Of a stretch of DNA of 7,477 nt, positions 5,992-7,477 are shown piece by piece (the stretch's first letter is position 1; each line of letters begins with the position of its first letter). Source of the stretch: an uncultured Clostridia bacterium (GTDB taxonomy: Bacteria > Bacillota > Clostridia > Oscillospirales > Ruminococcaceae); contig CAMOFU010000118.1 of assembly GCA_946613705.1 (NCBI GenBank), forward strand, positions 1 to 7,477, given 5' to 3'. Both the position numbers and the translations under genes were made by a program. A model generated the notes under the pieces. That model saw only the letters and a list, made by a program, of their open reading frames with translations, was not told the DNA's origin and searched no databases.

Positions 5992-7458
5992 GTGAATAAA
6001 AAACTTGTACTTAACACACTTTCCAAGATCGGTCTGATCGAGGCAGCTCTGATGCTGCTGCCGCTGCTCGTTACCGTCTACTACCATGAATACCGCACGA
6101 TGCGTGTGTTCCTGTATGTGATACTCTTTACCGCAGCGATCAATGCGGCACTTCTGTTTTTCGTAAAGCCCGCCCGCGACAAGAGCCTTACCTCGCGCGA
6201 CGGCATAGCTGTTGCGGCGCTGGGCTGGATATTCCTCTCGTTCTTCGGAGCGCTGCCGTATTATGTCAGCGGTGAAATACCGCATTTTATTGATGCTATC
6301 TTCGAGAGTATCTCGGGCTTTACGACAACGGGCGCGTCGATACTCGGTGATGTAGAGGCGCTTTCGCAGGGCATGATGTTCTGGCGCTGCCTGACTCACT
6401 GGGTAGGCGGTATGGGAGTTCTGGTGCTGTTCGTCGCACTGATACCCTCCGACAAGAAAAGCTCCTCTTTGCAGCTGATGCGCGCAGAGTGCCCGGGGCC
6501 GACAGTTGAAAAGCTCGTGCCCAAGGGACGTTCCTCGGCGATGATACTCTATGTGATCTATGCCGCGCTGACTGTTATAATGGTGATCTTCCTGCTCATC
6601 GGCGGTATGCCGCTCTTTGACAGCTGCTGTCACGCTATGGGCACTGCGGGCACAGGCGGCTTCAATGTGAAGAACGCGGGCGTGGGCTTCTATCAATCGG
6701 CATACTTAGAGGGCGTAGTCACTGTGTTCATGATACTCTTCGGAGTGAACTTCAACATATACTATTTCCTGATAATGCGCAAGTTCGTGGGCATATACAA
6801 GAATACCGAGCTGAAGGTATATCTCGGTACCATCATCGCCTCGATCTCGCTGATAATCTACAATACGATGAGCTACGGCATATATCACAGCTTCTCGAAG
6901 GCGCTGCGGTATGCATCATTTCAGGTCGGCTCGATCATGACCTCTACAGGCTATGCGACCGCCGATTTTGACCGATGGCCCGAGCTTTCAAAGACGATAC
7001 TGATAGTGCTGATGTTCATTGGTGCCTGCGCAGGTTCAACGGGCGGCGGATTCAAAGTCTCCCGTGTGATCATACTGTTCAAGACGGCAAAGCGCAATCT
7101 GAGAAAGGCTATGCACCCGAAGGCCGTGAACATCGTGAAATCGGACGACCGAGCGATAGATATAGAAACGGTACACAGCGTGAGCTGCTACCTGATAATC
7201 TACATCTTTATTTTCTTTGCATCGCTGCTTATCATCTCGTTCAACAACTTTGACTTTGCAACGAATTTCTCGTCCGTTACCGCCTGTCTCAACAACATCG
7301 GTCCGGGCATCAGCAGGGTGGGACCCATGATGAATTATTATCCGCTCTCCGACCTTTCAAAAACCGTGCTGAGCGTGGATATGCTCCTCGGGCGACTGGA
7401 ATGTCTGCCGCTCATCATGCTCGTGAGCCCCTCGATGTGGGTCAAGAAGCTGTACTGA
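5992..7458 (+). CDS. trkH: Trk potassium uptake protein TrkH, pore-forming membrane subunit
   Basis: TrkH is the K+-conducting membrane subunit gated by TrkA. At 488 residues it has TrkH rather than shorter KtrB length. Hydrophobic helices alternate with four pore-loop filters in order: FTTTGAS (110-116), GTAGTGGFN (217-225), TSTGYATADFD (317-327) and LNNIGPGIS (433-441), each with the conserved filter Gly (114, 222, 320, 437). The segment GACAGSTGGGFK (344-355) is the flexible intramembrane gate after the third pore, and the C-terminus keeps the family motif LLGRLECLPL. The start is a GTG only 8 nt after the trkA stop, with AGGTGG overlapping that stop as ribosome-binding site; the next Met is residue 21, inside the first helix, so GTG is preferred. 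It is co-transcribed with trkA. No terminator is visible in the 19 nt left after the stop. Confidence 0.95.
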   Translation: MNKKLVLNTLSKIGLIEAALMLLPLLVTVYYHEYRTMRVFLYVILFTAAINAALLFFVKPARDKSLTSRDGIAVAALGWIFLSFFGALPYYVSGEIPHFIDAIFESISGFTTTGASILGDVEALSQGMMFWRCLTHWVGGMGVLVLFVALIPSDKKSSSLQLMRAECPGPTVEKLVPKGRSSAMILYVIYAALTVIMVIFLLIGGMPLFDSCCHAMGTAGTGGFNVKNAGVGFYQSAYLEGVVTVFMILFGVNFNIYYFLIMRKFVGIYKNTELKVYLGTIIASISLIIYNTMSYGIYHSFSKALRYASFQVGSIMTSTGYATADFDRWPELSKTILIVLMFIGACAGSTGGGFKVSRVIILFKTAKRNLRKAMHPKAVNIVKSDDRAIDIETVHSVSCYLIIYIFIFFASLLIISFNNFDFATNFSSVTACLNNIGPGISRVGPMMNYYPLSDLSKTVLSVDMLLGRLECLPLIMLVSPSMWVKKLY

Positions 7459-7477
7459 GCGCTGCTCTAAACAAATA

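Noticed and set aside
5743..6696. Minus-strand frame of 317 codons opposite trkA and trkH
   Set aside because: It spans the junction of two firm plus-strand genes, is rich in His, Arg and Gln in a way typical of antisense frames, and has no promoter or start signals.

Overview
The window reads as chromosomal DNA of an anaerobic Gram-positive gut or rumen Clostridia, most like Ruminococcus or a close Oscillospiraceae relative. The basis is a lipoprotein GH5 subfamily-4-type cellulase, a murT-gatD pair, a surface protein ending in an NPxTG-type anchor, and RCK-duplicated TrkA with TrkH. The species cannot be fixed from the sequence alone. No rRNA, tRNA, CRISPR array, insertion sequence or phage gene was seen.

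Layout. The left 60% is read on the minus strand. In transcription order it holds murT-gatD (4393 to 2307, start and stop overlapping by 4 nt), a hairpin terminator (2228-2258), a TTGCAA-17-TATAAT promoter, the GH5 glucanase lipoprotein (2063 to 804), a second hairpin terminator (754-792), and a small cystatin-like surface protein (688 to 14) with a Ser/Asp/Glu-rich stalk and NPSTG tail but no recognisable signal peptide or ATG. The right 40% is read on the plus strand: trkA (4622-5983), an 8-nt gap, then trkH (5992-7458). The two halves diverge from the 228-nt spacer 4394-4621, which holds two back-to-back, near-consensus promoters of the housekeeping sigma type.

How the genes work together. 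MurT and GatD form the enzyme that amidates the D-glutamate of lipid II, a step in peptidoglycan maturation. TrkH and TrkA form a K+ uptake channel with its nucleotide-binding gating ring. The GH5 enzyme is predicted to sit on the outer face of the membrane and cut beta-1,4-glucans. The small protein looks like a wall-anchored surface protein or its decayed remnant. The shared theme is the cell envelope, but only murT-gatD and trkA-trkH look like true operons.

I do not see a clearly new multi-gene system. The points most worth a second look are the NPxTG protein with a cystatin-like QTVNG/GTNY core and an anomalous 5' end, the palindrome ATCAC-A8-GTGAT inside the trkA promoter spacer, and the compact divergent control region joining K+ uptake with peptidoglycan amidation.
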